DNA of 64,000 bases, taken from assembly GCF_046244365.1 (NCBI RefSeq), contig NZ_CP176395.1, positions 8,618,001 through 8,682,000 on the forward strand, written 5' to 3'. The position numbers and the translations under genes are program-made. Positions 41,640 through 51,036 of the stretch are shown here, one piece after another. The DNA is from Paenibacillus_V sp046244365 (GTDB lineage: Bacteria > Bacillota > Bacilli > Paenibacillales > NBRC-103111). Under the pieces are notes generated by a model. It saw only the letters and a list, made by a program, of their open reading frames with translations, was not told the origin of the DNA and searched no databases. The number at the start of each line of letters is the position of its first letter. Position 1 is the stretch's first letter.

Positions 41640-44600
41640 ATGATGATGCCAATAAAAAATAAAACCGCCCTAATAAATTTAGTCATAATTATATTATTTC
41701 TCGGCTTGCTCCTCTGCCTGCGGCTGGCGTGGTCCGAAACGTTTTCTACATCGGGATCCCCTCGAGCGGTCAGCGGCGTATTCGACATGCGCGGTTTGGA
41801 CTTGGATAAGTCTCCCTCATTCTTTCTGGACGGTCAATGGCAATTCTACCCTGATGAATTCCTTTCCCGTCGGGATATGCAGCCGAAGGAAAACCAATAC
41901 CGCCATATTCAGGTTCCGGGGGATTGGGGAAGCGTACTGATGAAGGATTCGGGGTCCTCGTACGGGTATGGGACGTACCGGCTGCGCATTCTAATCGATC
42001 CGCTGAAGCACCCGGTCACATTCTGGCTTCAAGGCATTCAGGCTTCATCGGAAGTGGAAATAAACGGGGTTGTCACTGGCGGTATCGGCAAGCCTGCCAC
42101 GAACGCTAATGAATATACACCCCATAACGTGTCTTATACAGCTTCCTACTCTGCAGAAGGGACAACGGAGATTGAACTGCTTATTCGGGCAGCCAACTTC
42201 GACGATCCTTACAACGGCGGTCTCCTACGCTCCATTCGCTTTGGCTCTCAGGCGGCAATCGACTACGCGCGCTGGTACTCTATCGGTTTTCAACTGGTAA
42301 CGTTTATTATTTTGCTGCTTCATGGGTTGTATGCCTTTATCCTATACTTATTCAATCGTCAAGAACGGGCTTTGCTGGTTATGGGGCTGTTAACGATGAC
42401 GGTCGGCATAGCGGTTTTGATCGGTCATGACAACGTCCTCTTGTTATGGCTGCCGATCAATTATACATGGGCGATAAAGATCAGATTGATTCTCCTCCTG
42501 TGGCAGAACCTTTTTATTCTTCTGTTATACAGAAGGTTCGCATCGTCGCCTCCACGAAATGTATGGCTACGGGTGTACACGGCGGTACTTGTTTCCCTAT
42601 CGGGGCTCTTGCTGGCCGCACCCGCTTCATTCGCAAACGGCGTGATCGATTTAAAAATATTTCTTACCCTCTATTTGATTCCGTTCGCTTGGTTCATTTA
42701 TTTAGTCGGGACAATGATCTTCAAGAAGCAGGCCGACAAGGATGTCGTCTTCTTGCTGCTTACCGCCGCAGGCATAATATCCAACTTGTTATGGAGCATA
42801 GTGGAGTCTGGTATAGACGTGACCACCGTTTATTATCCGATCGATATCATTGCGGCTTTGATAGGCTTCTCCACATATTGGTTTAAGAAATACTTCCGTC
42901 ATTCCAAGGAAAACACCAAGCTAAACGAACAACTGCAGAGGGCCGATAAGCTCAAGGACCAATTTCTCGCCAATACGTCGCACGAACTTCGAACGCCGCT
43001 GCACGGCATTATGAACATCGCTCAGACCGTTGTAACCAAAGAGAAGGAGAAAATGAACGAGAAAAGCGTTAAGGACATGGAGCTGCTTGTCACAATAAGC
43101 CGACGCATGTCGCATATGCTTGGCGATCTTCTCGATGTTGCGCGTCTCCAGGAGCAGCGCATTGAGCTGCAGCAAGAGCCCTTGCAGGTTCAATCGATCG
43201 TTCCCGGCATAATCGCTATGCTAAGATTTATGATAGATAGCAAACCTATTCAACTAAGCATGGATATTGCGGAATCGATGCCGCCGGTAATGGCTGACGA
43301 AAAGAGACTTGTGCAAATTCTGTATAACTTATTGCATAACGCCCTTAAATACACGGAAGAAGGAACCATCTCCGTTTCTGCGGAGACTCGGGACGGACGT
43401 GCCGTCATCCATGTTTCCGACACCGGTGTGGGCATGAATGAGGAAACGCAAACGCGAGTTTTTCTCCCTTATGAGCAAGGGGCTTATGGGGTAAGCGATG
43501 GGAGAGGAATCGGACTTGGCTTAAGCATTTGCAAGCAGCTGGTAGAGCTGCATGGAGGCGAACTGACCGTTCGCTCCGAGCTGGGGAAGGGCTCCGTCTT
43601 CAGCTTTGGACTTCCGTTAGCTAACGTATCGAATCTCCCATTGTCGCAACGCCCGCTTCATCTTCACCAGATAACGGACGGAACTGAAAATGGGACCGCC
43701 GGGTTAATCTTTCCGGATACCGCGTTCGGCGAATTGGCGGCCTCCGTACTGATCCCGCCGCTTCTGAACGATGAGAAGGTGAACATTCTTGCCGTCGATG
43801 ACGACCCCGTCAATCTGAATGTGCTCGTTGGAATCCTTTCGACGGAGCCGTATACCGTCACAACCGTTCATTCCGCTCGCGAAGTGTTGGAATTGCTCGG
43901 CACCCAGCAATGGGATCTGCTGATTGCCGATGTCATGATGCCGCATATGTCCGGCTACGAATTAACGCAGAGAGTGAGGGAGCATTACTCCATATCCGAG
44001 CTCCCGGTTCTGCTGTTGACCGCGCGCAGCCAGCCTGCCGACATCTATACCGGATTCTTGTCGGGAGCGAGCGATTATGTGACCAAGCCAGTAGACGCTC
44101 TGGAACTCAAATACCGAATCCGGGCGTTGACTACGATGAAGCAATCCATAAATGAACGTTTACGCATGGAGGCCGCCTATCTGCAGGCGCAAATTCATCC
44201 TCATTTTCTATTCAACACGCTCAATTCCATTATGGCGTTGAGCGATATCGATACGGAGAAGATGCGTAAGCTGGGCGATGCTTTTGCGTCCTTTTTGCGG
44301 ATTAGCTTTGATTTTCTGAATACGGGGCAACTGGTAGAGCTATCCCATGAATTGCAGCTTGCCGAAGCCTATTTGTACATCGAACAAGAGCGGTTTGAGG
44401 ACAGGTTGTCCGTCGTATGGGAAGTTGAATCCGATACCAGCTTGCTTCTTCCCCCTCTTACGATCCAGCCGCTGGTTGAAAATGCCGTCAAGCACGGCCT
44501 CCTTAGCCGGAACAAAGGCGGTACGGTTCATATTCGGGTTACTCGTCAAGAAAGCTTCACGCTTATTGAAGTAAAGGATAATGGCAAGGGCATGGAACAC

Positions 44601-44780
44601 GAAAAAGTGATTCAACTGCTGAGTCCGACCATGAAGGGGAAGGGCGGCATCGGACTTTCCAATACGAATCGGCGATTGATGCAATTGTACGGACAAGGCT
44701 TGTCTATTATTAGTTCGCCCAATGAAGGAACAACCGTGTTGTTTGCCATTCCGAATAATCAACATACAGGGCAGCTATAA
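41640..44780 (+). CDS. Large hybrid sensor histidine kinase with receiver and second LytS-like kinase module
   Basis: A 1046-residue membrane sensor. Order: signal/TM helix (about 10-30), an extracellular jelly-roll of 7TMR-DISM type (about 50-200, SPSFFLDGQWQFYPDEFL), seven transmembrane helices (about 215-400), a HisKA domain (ANTSHELRTPLHG, His near 447), HATPase (ILYNLLHNALKYTEEG, GIGLGLSI), a receiver domain (AVDDDPVNLN, with phosphoacceptor Asp near 762 in IADVMMPHMSG) and finally a LytS/YesM-type kinase (HPHFLFNTLNSI near 851, and a second HATPase with QPLVENAVKHG). Two kinase modules in one chain is notable. No clear ribosome binding site precedes the ATG, so the start is less sure. 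The partner regulator is not adjacent. Confidence 0.88.
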   Translation: MMMPIKNKTALINLVIIILFLGLLLCLRLAWSETFSTSGSPRAVSGVFDMRGLDLDKSPSFFLDGQWQFYPDEFLSRRDMQPKENQYRHIQVPGDWGSVLMKDSGSSYGYGTYRLRILIDPLKHPVTFWLQGIQASSEVEINGVVTGGIGKPATNANEYTPHNVSYTASYSAEGTTEIELLIRAANFDDPYNGGLLRSIRFGSQAAIDYARWYSIGFQLVTFIILLLHGLYAFILYLFNRQERALLVMGLLTMTVGIAVLIGHDNVLLLWLPINYTWAIKIRLILLLWQNLFILLLYRRFASSPPRNVWLRVYTAVLVSLSGLLLAAPASFANGVIDLKIFLTLYLIPFAWFIYLVGTMIFKKQADKDVVFLLLTAAGIISNLLWSIVESGIDVTTVYYPIDIIAALIGFSTYWFKKYFRHSKENTKLNEQLQRADKLKDQFLANTSHELRTPLHGIMNIAQTVVTKEKEKMNEKSVKDMELLVTISRRMSHMLGDLLDVARLQEQRIELQQEPLQVQSIVPGIIAMLRFMIDSKPIQLSMDIAESMPPVMADEKRLVQILYNLLHNALKYTEEGTISVSAETRDGRAVIHVSDTGVGMNEETQTRVFLPYEQGAYGVSDGRGIGLGLSICKQLVELHGGELTVRSELGKGSVFSFGLPLANVSNLPLSQRPLHLHQITDGTENGTAGLIFPDTAFGELAASVLIPPLLNDEKVNILAVDDDPVNLNVLVGILSTEPYTVTTVHSAREVLELLGTQQWDLLIADVMMPHMSGYELTQRVREHYSISELPVLLLTARSQPADIYTGFLSGASDYVTKPVDALELKYRIRALTTMKQSINERLRMEAAYLQAQIHPHFLFNTLNSIMALSDIDTEKMRKLGDAFASFLRISFDFLNTGQLVELSHELQLAEAYLYIEQERFEDRLSVVWEVESDTSLLLPPLTIQPLVENAVKHGLLSRNKGGTVHIRVTRQESFTLIEVKDNGKGMEHEKVIQLLSPTMKGKGGIGLSNTNRRLMQLYGQGLSIISSPNEGTTVLFAIPNNQHTGQL

Positions 44781-44824
44781 TTCGATTGCAGAGCTTCAAC
44801 AACGGGAAGGGGAATTGCCGAAGT

Positions 44825-46117
44825 TTAGGCGGGCATAGAGCTGCCGCTGTTCAAAACTTTTGACGCCGGCCACAGCACCCTTCCGAATAAAATGCCCAGT
44901 AGGCCGATCACGGTAATCACAATGCCGAAATTCAGGAAGGTACGAGCAGGACCGGTGACTTGTACCAGAAGTCCCCCAAGCAGCGGTGCTCCAATCATCA
45001 CAATCCCCAGGACTGTGCTCTGAATCCCGAACACGCGACCGGTCATATGCGGAGGCGTTTCTTTTTGCAGACAATAGTTGAAGGTGACCATGAACATACC
45101 GTTGCCGATGCCCAGCACGAACCCCAGTACCAGTACGGGAAGCGCGGAAACCCCGTTGGGGAGCAGTCCTAGCCCCCCAACGGATACGCCGATCAGCGCA
45201 TAACCGCTTCCAAACTTCCAGCCGTAACCCGTTGCGTTTTTCATTTTGTTCATCGCTACAATGATGAGTATGGCACCAGCACCAGATGCCGCCACCATCC
45301 AGCCAAGCAAAGATTCCTGATCCGGCGCAACCGCCCGGAAGAGGCTGGTGAACTGGAAGTCGATCATCTGGATTGCGAGTGTCCCGGTTAACCCGAACAG
45401 CATGGTGATGAGCAGCAGTCGGCTGTGCAGGATGAAGCTCCAGCCTTCTTTCCACAAGGTACGCAGAGGAACCCTTTGCTCAGTCGCAGGCACGGATAGA
45501 TGCTCCCCCTCCCCCGCATTCCTGCCTCCTCCCGCTTCTGCATTCTTGACGGTAAGCAGCAGCAAATAAGAGCCCGCCCTGAAGCAGGCGCACATCAAAA
45601 TGCACCACTGCGGCGATAGGAGGGACAAAGCGAACCCGCCTAATAAAGGGCCGGCGATTTTGGATCCCTGGTTCACGATTCCGTTGAGCGAGGTAGCCTG
45701 AAGCAGCTGATCCTCCCTGACTATGTTGCGTGTCAACGACTGCTGTGCGGGCACATTTAACGTAGAGATAGCCGCACGCAGCATAAGCAAAGGAAGCAGC
45801 CAGAACATATTCGGAGCCAATAACACCAGCAAAGTCAGGACTGCCGTGAGCAGATCGCAAATACGCATCAGCTTCAACTTGTTCAACCGGTCGGCAGCGA
45901 CACCTGCAACCGAACCGAGCAGGATACTGGGAAGGGCGTTGGCGACCGGAATCAGGGCCAGCATCAGCGGACCGGCCTGCCAGCGATACCCTACAAGCAC
46001 CTGGATAGCCAATGTATCGAACCAATCGCCAAAGGTTGCTGCGGTATAGGCGCTATATATGCGCATGTATACTTTGTTACGAAGCAGGCTTGCTCCTGCG
46101 CGTTGCGAAGCTGTCAT
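44825..46117 (-). CDS. MFS transporter, DHA3 drug/macrolide-efflux type
   Basis: A 430-residue, 12-helix transporter of the DHA3 family: YTAATFGDWFDTLAIQVLVG near the N-terminus (a motif of macrolide efflux MefA-like proteins), AGVAADRLNKLKLMRICDLL as the motif A loop, and LNVPAQQSLTRNIVREDQLL. GGAGGAATGAG lies before the ATG. The winged-helix/TPR regulator gene is 84 bp upstream in the same orientation and may control it. Confidence 0.9.
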   Translation of the reverse strand: MTASQRAGASLLRNKVYMRIYSAYTAATFGDWFDTLAIQVLVGYRWQAGPLMLALIPVANALPSILLGSVAGVAADRLNKLKLMRICDLLTAVLTLLVLLAPNMFWLLPLLMLRAAISTLNVPAQQSLTRNIVREDQLLQATSLNGIVNQGSKIAGPLLGGFALSLLSPQWCILMCACFRAGSYLLLLTVKNAEAGGGRNAGEGEHLSVPATEQRVPLRTLWKEGWSFILHSRLLLITMLFGLTGTLAIQMIDFQFTSLFRAVAPDQESLLGWMVAASGAGAILIIVAMNKMKNATGYGWKFGSGYALIGVSVGGLGLLPNGVSALPVLVLGFVLGIGNGMFMVTFNYCLQKETPPHMTGRVFGIQSTVLGIVMIGAPLLGGLLVQVTGPARTFLNFGIVITVIGLLGILFGRVLWPASKVLNSGSSMPA

Positions 46118-46175
46118 TACTCATTCCTCCAAATCACAGTAAGATCGATAGGGCATGATAGTACTGTAGCTGAGA

Positions 46176-46206
46176 AATGTCAGAGAATGATCAGAGCATG
46201 ATCAGA
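46176..46206. repeat. Short direct repeat between the regulator and MFS genes
   Basis: ATGATCAGA occurs twice within 20 bp, overlapping the end of the regulator gene. A possible binding site; weak. Confidence 0.3.
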
Positions 46207-47359
46207 AAGGGCCCAGCTCGTTCAGCATTATAGCTTCCAGCGGCCCTAACAGCTTTTTGAGGCCAATCCGCTCCTGTATTTCTTCAAAAATAGCTGTGTA
46301 TTTTTGCTGCAATTCTTTCTTCGGAGGAAATATGCTGCAATAATGATTAATCCGGTGCAGGGCATACAGCCGCATCGGCACAAAACCGGACCTTTCCATG
46401 ACTTGGAGCCCCTCGTCCAGGAGATTCTCCGCTTCGCGCCATGCCTGACGCCGCAACGCCCAAAGTCCCTTAACTACCTTGTAGCTGCCGATCTCACGCA
46501 GAAAAGGCTTGGTGGCCAAAATCCCGGTTTCAATAGCTTCCGCCATCTTCTCCAGCTCGTGCTCCTCCGCCCCTGCAACCAGGTGCACAAACATCTCCGT
46601 AATGGCCGTTTGGGGGATGAAATTCTCATATTTCGGTTCGGCGATCACGGTGTGGCTCACCTTCAAGCGTTCTAGCGCTTTATCAGGCTGTCCTGCCAGC
46701 GTATAAAAATCAAGAATGTTCAGAATCTCCATTTCTCTGTGCTGCGCGGGTGACAACAGCTTCTTCTCAAGCACTTGCTCGCAAAGTGCCAGCTTCTGCT
46801 TAGGGTTCCCCGTGAAAATGTAGAACAACAGCAGCGAATAGAAGCGTTCTTTCAGTGGAACCTCGCCCGTATTTAGCAGCCATTCCAGATCTCCTTGCAC
46901 AAAACGCACATAGACGGAATAGAACGGGTCCAGCTCATATCCAAGCACATCCTGTTGGCGTGCGAGAGTCAGCATCGAGCGGCCCTGGCCGTATTGCTGG
47001 TATTTCTCGAATACATCCCGCATAGTCTCATGCAGTTCCTGGTCCTGGGTGGAGGGGTTCGCTTCCCCAGCGTTTTTTGGGTTCTGTACAGCCAGGCTAT
47101 AGCCAACTCCCCGAACCGCCTTAAACTCCAGGCCTGCAAAAGGGTCCAGCTTCTTACGCAGCCTGTATATATGGTCATCCACCGTCCGCTCAACCGGGTA
47201 TTCCAGCGGCCATACTTTATCCAGTAGCTGTTCCCGGGTGAATGTGCGACCTGCGTTGCGGTAGAGAAATTGCAAAAGAGCGAACTCCTTGGGCAGTAGC
47301 ACTACCGTTATGCCTTCGGCAGTCACTTTATATTCACTTGGTTGTAATTCCAGTTGCAT
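46202..47359 (-). CDS. OmpR-type winged-helix regulator with TPR-like sensor domain
   Basis: A 385-residue regulator. The N-terminal Trans_reg_C winged helix (about residues 1-95) is clear: LPKEFALLQFLYRNAGRTFT, REQLLDKVWPLEYPVERTVD, VRGVGYSL. The rest (about 120-385) is helical with repeated hairpins like TPR or BTAD sensors (EIGSYKVVKGLWALRRQAWR near residue 285). No receiver domain is present, so it senses directly or via partners. It is followed by an MFS pump gene in the same orientation; control of that pump is the simplest inference. Confidence 0.85.
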   Translation of the reverse strand: MQLELQPSEYKVTAEGITVVLLPKEFALLQFLYRNAGRTFTREQLLDKVWPLEYPVERTVDDHIYRLRKKLDPFAGLEFKAVRGVGYSLAVQNPKNAGEANPSTQDQELHETMRDVFEKYQQYGQGRSMLTLARQQDVLGYELDPFYSVYVRFVQGDLEWLLNTGEVPLKERFYSLLLFYIFTGNPKQKLALCEQVLEKKLLSPAQHREMEILNILDFYTLAGQPDKALERLKVSHTVIAEPKYENFIPQTAITEMFVHLVAGAEEHELEKMAEAIETGILATKPFLREIGSYKVVKGLWALRRQAWREAENLLDEGLQVMERSGFVPMRLYALHRINHYCSIFPPKKELQQKYTAIFEEIQERIGLKKLLGPLEAIMLNELGPF

Positions 47360-47464
47360 TCAGGTACCCCTTCTTTCCCATGGACCAGCTTCATGACCTG
47401 AGTATACCAGCCAACCTTCGCTGCAGCCATCGATGCGTCAGGGATATGCAGGAGAGATAGAAAT

Positions 47465-47500
47465 AAAGGCAGGCAGCCGATCTCTCGGCGCCCTGCCTTT
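47465..47500 (-). terminator. Terminator after the decayed gene
   Basis: AAAGGCAGG pairs with CCTGCCTTT, and the minus strand continues into TTTATTTC. Confidence 0.75.
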
Positions 47501-47516
47501 GGGTATGGGATCGCTA

Positions 47517-47983
47517 TTATAAATCCCTCCAAACATAAAATCCAAGCCACTCGTTTTGAAACACGTCCTTGCCTTCAAGATTGTTTAGCGGGCCGAAGCC
47601 AAGCTCGAAATCTTTACTGGTTTCAAAACGATCCGCTGGCAGCAATATGACCGACATTTTTTCCACGCTTTCACCCGGTTTCAACTCGTCCTTCACCTTG
47701 GGCGCCAGTCCGCTTGTAGCCTGTGCGCTGGCATCGGTCAGTTGCAGCGTCACTTTTAAACTGTTTACATGGACGGTTTGGGCCGACTCATTCCGGATTC
47801 GGTATAATTGATCTCCGCTACCCGAACCGTCGGTCGTATGCCCTACGAATTTGTTGTCAAAAAACGTACCGTCTTTATTGAAACTATACGTTTGGGAGAT
47901 AGCCTCCGCTGCCTTGCGGGCTGGTGGAATAACTGCTGGACACATATTTGCCTTCAAGCTTCATCACTTGATTTAAGTCAATG
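47517..47983 (-). pseudogene. Truncated, frameshifted remnant of a beta-rich protein
   Basis: One frame (about 47964 to 47884) reads LNQVMKLEGKYVSSSYS and is open upstream only to the end of the preceding gene. A second frame continues at QTYSFNKDGTFFDNKFVGHT to the end (47517). The join at a CCCAAA run makes sense as a single reading GGYLP-QTYSFNKDG, indicating a one-base frameshift. No start codon with a ribosome binding site or signal peptide precedes the first part. The remnant resembles the C-terminal half of a small secreted beta-sandwich or lipocalin-like protein. It could be called intact from the internal TTG at 47957, but that start is poor. Confidence 0.6.
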
Positions 47984-48541
47984 ACCAGTCATGCTCCCTT
48001 CTCGTCCGGCATTCATGCCCGTTCTATACATTTTTTCTGCTTCAATAGGACTTTCCTTTGCCGTCATATGGTGCGGAATTACCCGGCAAACTTGAACCGG
48101 CCCGCCGAATACGGCCGACCTATACTTTTCCACATGCTGTTTGGACAAGGGGCGGTTATAGTAACCGGGTACATATTTATTGATCATTTCCTGAAGTACA
48201 TGGGTGGCTTCATCCAGATCTGTGATCGGTTCCGCTTGTCCAAATATCATTACGCTCATATAAGCCGTATCCGTTTTGGCAGGTACCGGATCCGTAATGG
48301 TTCCGTATTCCTCACATACCGTAAAACATACCTCCGGATTATCCTTCATGACCTGATTACGTCTTCCATCTCCAGCTCCATGAAAATAGAGCTTCCCCTC
48401 CGTCCATACGTAATTGAGCGGTACAACATAGGGCAGATTCCCATCAGCCAACCCGAGATATCCAATTCTCGCATGGTGAAGGAAACTTTCAATTTTCTCC
48501 TGATCCTGGCATTCCCTGATCTTGTAACGAACCGAATCCAT
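47978..48541 (-). CDS. Nim-like pyridoxamine 5'-phosphate oxidase-family flavoprotein
   Basis: A 187-residue FMN-binding split-barrel protein. The start (LHHARIGYLGLADGNLPYVV then PLNYVWTEGKLYFHGAGDG) matches NimA-like nitroimidazole-resistance and related flavoproteins. AAGGAGAG precedes the ATG. It is divergent from a MocR regulator gene, a common pairing. Reduction of nitro compounds or another FMN-dependent reaction is possible; function not proven. Confidence 0.9.
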   Translation of the reverse strand: MDSVRYKIRECQDQEKIESFLHHARIGYLGLADGNLPYVVPLNYVWTEGKLYFHGAGDGRRNQVMKDNPEVCFTVCEEYGTITDPVPAKTDTAYMSVMIFGQAEPITDLDEATHVLQEMINKYVPGYYNRPLSKQHVEKYRSAVFGGPVQVCRVIPHHMTAKESPIEAEKMYRTGMNAGREGSMTGH

Positions 48542-48756
48542 TTCAAAATCTCTCCTTCACTCATAAGATATTCGTCCACTCCAATTGTCTTAACTCCGTT
48601 ATTCTTCTAGAGTGCAACAACGGCCAGATTGCCAATACCAGCGTTATTACGGTAGTATATCAGTCAATGGATTGTGTTTACACATCCAAACATATCAGTT
48701 ATGAACAATCCATAATTAATAGTATAGGGTTGGAGCTTCTATTGGAGGTGTGCGCA

Positions 48757-50184
48757 ATGATGAAAGTAAATCGTAAAGATAAAAGACCGATCTGGATGCA
48801 ATTGCTTGATCAAGCGATTTATAATATTAAAAGCGGAATTTGGCCACCGGGAGAATTGCTGATTCCTTCCCGTGAACTCGCTCACCTGATAGGCGTCTCT
48901 CGCTCAACTATACAGATCGTCTATGAGGAATTGCTAAGTCGAGGCTATACGGTTACATCTCGTCGAGGAGGAACGCGAGTTAGCGAATGGAATCAAGTCA
49001 CCGGCTCAACGAAGGAAACGATCACATATGGCCCCATCCCCCCTTCGCTTCCCTTGTTGAACTCGGCGGTTGATCAATTGCATGACTGGTTCAGAGGCAA
49101 AGAACATCGAGAAGTGGATATTGATTTTAGTCCCCATGAACCCTATTTGGATGATCAATTTCAAAAGAACTGGCGACAATCGTTTCTCCACGCATCCGCT
49201 GCAATGGATTTATCAAGCTGGGCTTACGGTAATCCCTATGGTTTTACGCCATTATGCGAGGAAATTCAGCGTTATTTATCACTTGAACGAGGTATCCATG
49301 TCCAAACCAATCAGATACTGTTGACCTCAGGAGCTCAGCACAGCATTGACTTAATCGCACAATCGCTTTTATCTGATGGGGACACCGTTTCTGTAGAAGA
49401 TCCCGGTTTCCCAGCTTCCTGGATGGCCCTGAAGTATCGGCGTATGAATGTGGTCTCCGTCCCCGTTGATGAGTATGGTCTTGTGGTTGAGCGTATTCAC
49501 CCGCATTCCAAACTGACCTTTGTGACCCCTTCGCACCAGTGCGCGGTCGGGGTCGTTATGTCCGAACCTCGCAGGCAACAATTGCTGCATAAGGCCGTTC
49601 AGGAGCAATTTTGGATCATTGAGGACGATTATGATAGCGAATTCCGCTATCGCGGGGAGCCGCTCCCAACGCTGATTAGCCAGGAACCTAATAACACCTT
49701 GTACCTCATGAGTTTTTCTAAAATGATTGCCCCAGGCATTCGTATTTCGGCAATCGTTGGATCCGTCGAGGCAATTGCTCAACTAGCCAGAGTACAGGAG
49801 CTGACTTACCGTCATCTTCCGATTATGGATCAGCTAACCCTAACCCACTTCATCAAGAATGGGCATTTTATGCGCCATATGAGAAGAGTCAGAAATGTGT
49901 ACCGACGAAGACACGAAGCCATGACAAAAGCTATTATGGCTAGCGGTTTGGGGGAGCGTTTCACACTAAGCGGAGTAGAAACGGGATTGCATATGTTACT
50001 TGAAGCTGAGGAGTCGTACGACGAAGAAGCCGTGACATCGTTAGCCCTTCAAAAGGGAATACGTGTGTACCCTCTTGGACCGTATTGTTTGGAAAGCAAA
50101 CGAAAGGGATGGGTATTGGGGTTTGCAAAAGTAGATGAAGCATCGATTGAGCAGGGGATTCATCGTCTTGCGGGGTTGATTTAA
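48757..50184 (+). CDS. MocR-type GntR/aminotransferase regulator (PdxR-like)
   Basis: A 475-residue regulator. The N-terminal GntR winged helix (IWMQLLDQAIYNIKSGIWPP, SRELAHLIGVSRSTIQIVYE, about residues 12-75) is joined to a fold-type I aminotransferase domain (about 125-475), with the PLP-binding region FSKMIAPGIRIS. Such proteins use PLP as an effector. ATG 48757 has GGAGG 8 bases upstream; a longer frame to 48667 has none. It is divergent from the Nim-like gene, its probable target. Confidence 0.92.
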   Translation: MMKVNRKDKRPIWMQLLDQAIYNIKSGIWPPGELLIPSRELAHLIGVSRSTIQIVYEELLSRGYTVTSRRGGTRVSEWNQVTGSTKETITYGPIPPSLPLLNSAVDQLHDWFRGKEHREVDIDFSPHEPYLDDQFQKNWRQSFLHASAAMDLSSWAYGNPYGFTPLCEEIQRYLSLERGIHVQTNQILLTSGAQHSIDLIAQSLLSDGDTVSVEDPGFPASWMALKYRRMNVVSVPVDEYGLVVERIHPHSKLTFVTPSHQCAVGVVMSEPRRQQLLHKAVQEQFWIIEDDYDSEFRYRGEPLPTLISQEPNNTLYLMSFSKMIAPGIRISAIVGSVEAIAQLARVQELTYRHLPIMDQLTLTHFIKNGHFMRHMRRVRNVYRRRHEAMTKAIMASGLGERFTLSGVETGLHMLLEAEESYDEEAVTSLALQKGIRVYPLGPYCLESKRKGWVLGFAKVDEASIEQGIHRLAGLI

Positions 50185-50211
50185 CTTATAATCAGACTGG
50201 AGGGAATGTAA

Positions 50212-51036
50212 TTGGAAGAACGCAAATCAACATATAACTTCCAAAATGTTAGTATTGGGGCAGAAGCAGAATCCTTACGCTTAAAAGAACAAGCGTCGAT
50301 GGGTTGGGAAAAAGAATACCGCACCCTGAAGTGGTTTGGACTAGAAGATGGGATGAAGGTATTGGAAGTTGGAAGTGGCCCTGGATTTGTTACTGAAAAA
50401 CTACTGGCGGCATTACCAAAGAGTCAAATTACCGCATTGGATGTGGATGATGTCCTGCTTGAAAAGGCTAAGCAGATGCTAAGTCATATCCCTGAATCAA
50501 GACTTACCTTTATTAAAGCATCGGTTTATAATACGGAATTACCCGACAATCATTATGACTTTGTTATTGCACGATTAATATTTCTTCATCTACATGACCC
50601 CTTGCAAGCTGCAGAAGAAATTAGCCGTGTCTTAAAACCGGGCGGAAAGCTCATTATTATTGATATCGATGATGGAGTATTTGGTGCTATTCAACCTGAA
50701 CTAGTCGTATTGCCGTCGATATTGAAAAAACTGTCACAACTACAAGCTTCAAAAGGAGGGAACAGACATATTGGAAGAAGCTTGCCACGGATATTATCCA
50801 ATTCAGGCTTTACAGACGTGGATATGGAGGCAATCGTCCAACATAGCGATTTACATAGTATCGAGGGATTCAAACGACAATTTGATATAAACCGTTTTTC
50901 TGGATTCTATAAGAATGGAACTATTACCCAATACGAATTTGAGGAACTAAATAAATCCTATGACAATTTTGTTAGTTCTCCCGAAGCTCATGCCATGATG
51001 GTATTTTTTATGGCGTGTGGGACAAAGCCTTTATAA
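50212..51036 (+). CDS. SAM-dependent methyltransferase (class I)
   Basis: A 274-residue methyltransferase with motif I (VLEVGSGPGFVTEKLL, near residue 47), an acidic post-motif I (ITALDVDDVLLEKA), motif II region (YDFVIARLIFLHLHD) and motif III (LKPGGKLIIIDID). The C-terminal half is variable. GGAGGG lies 7 bases before a TTG start at 50212. It follows the MocR gene by 27 bp and may be co-transcribed. Substrate unknown. The gene is AT-rich relative to the left part of the window. Confidence 0.9.
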   Translation: MEERKSTYNFQNVSIGAEAESLRLKEQASMGWEKEYRTLKWFGLEDGMKVLEVGSGPGFVTEKLLAALPKSQITALDVDDVLLEKAKQMLSHIPESRLTFIKASVYNTELPDNHYDFVIARLIFLHLHDPLQAAEEISRVLKPGGKLIIIDIDDGVFGAIQPELVVLPSILKKLSQLQASKGGNRHIGRSLPRILSNSGFTDVDMEAIVQHSDLHSIEGFKRQFDINRFSGFYKNGTITQYEFEELNKSYDNFVSSPEAHAMMVFFMACGTKPL

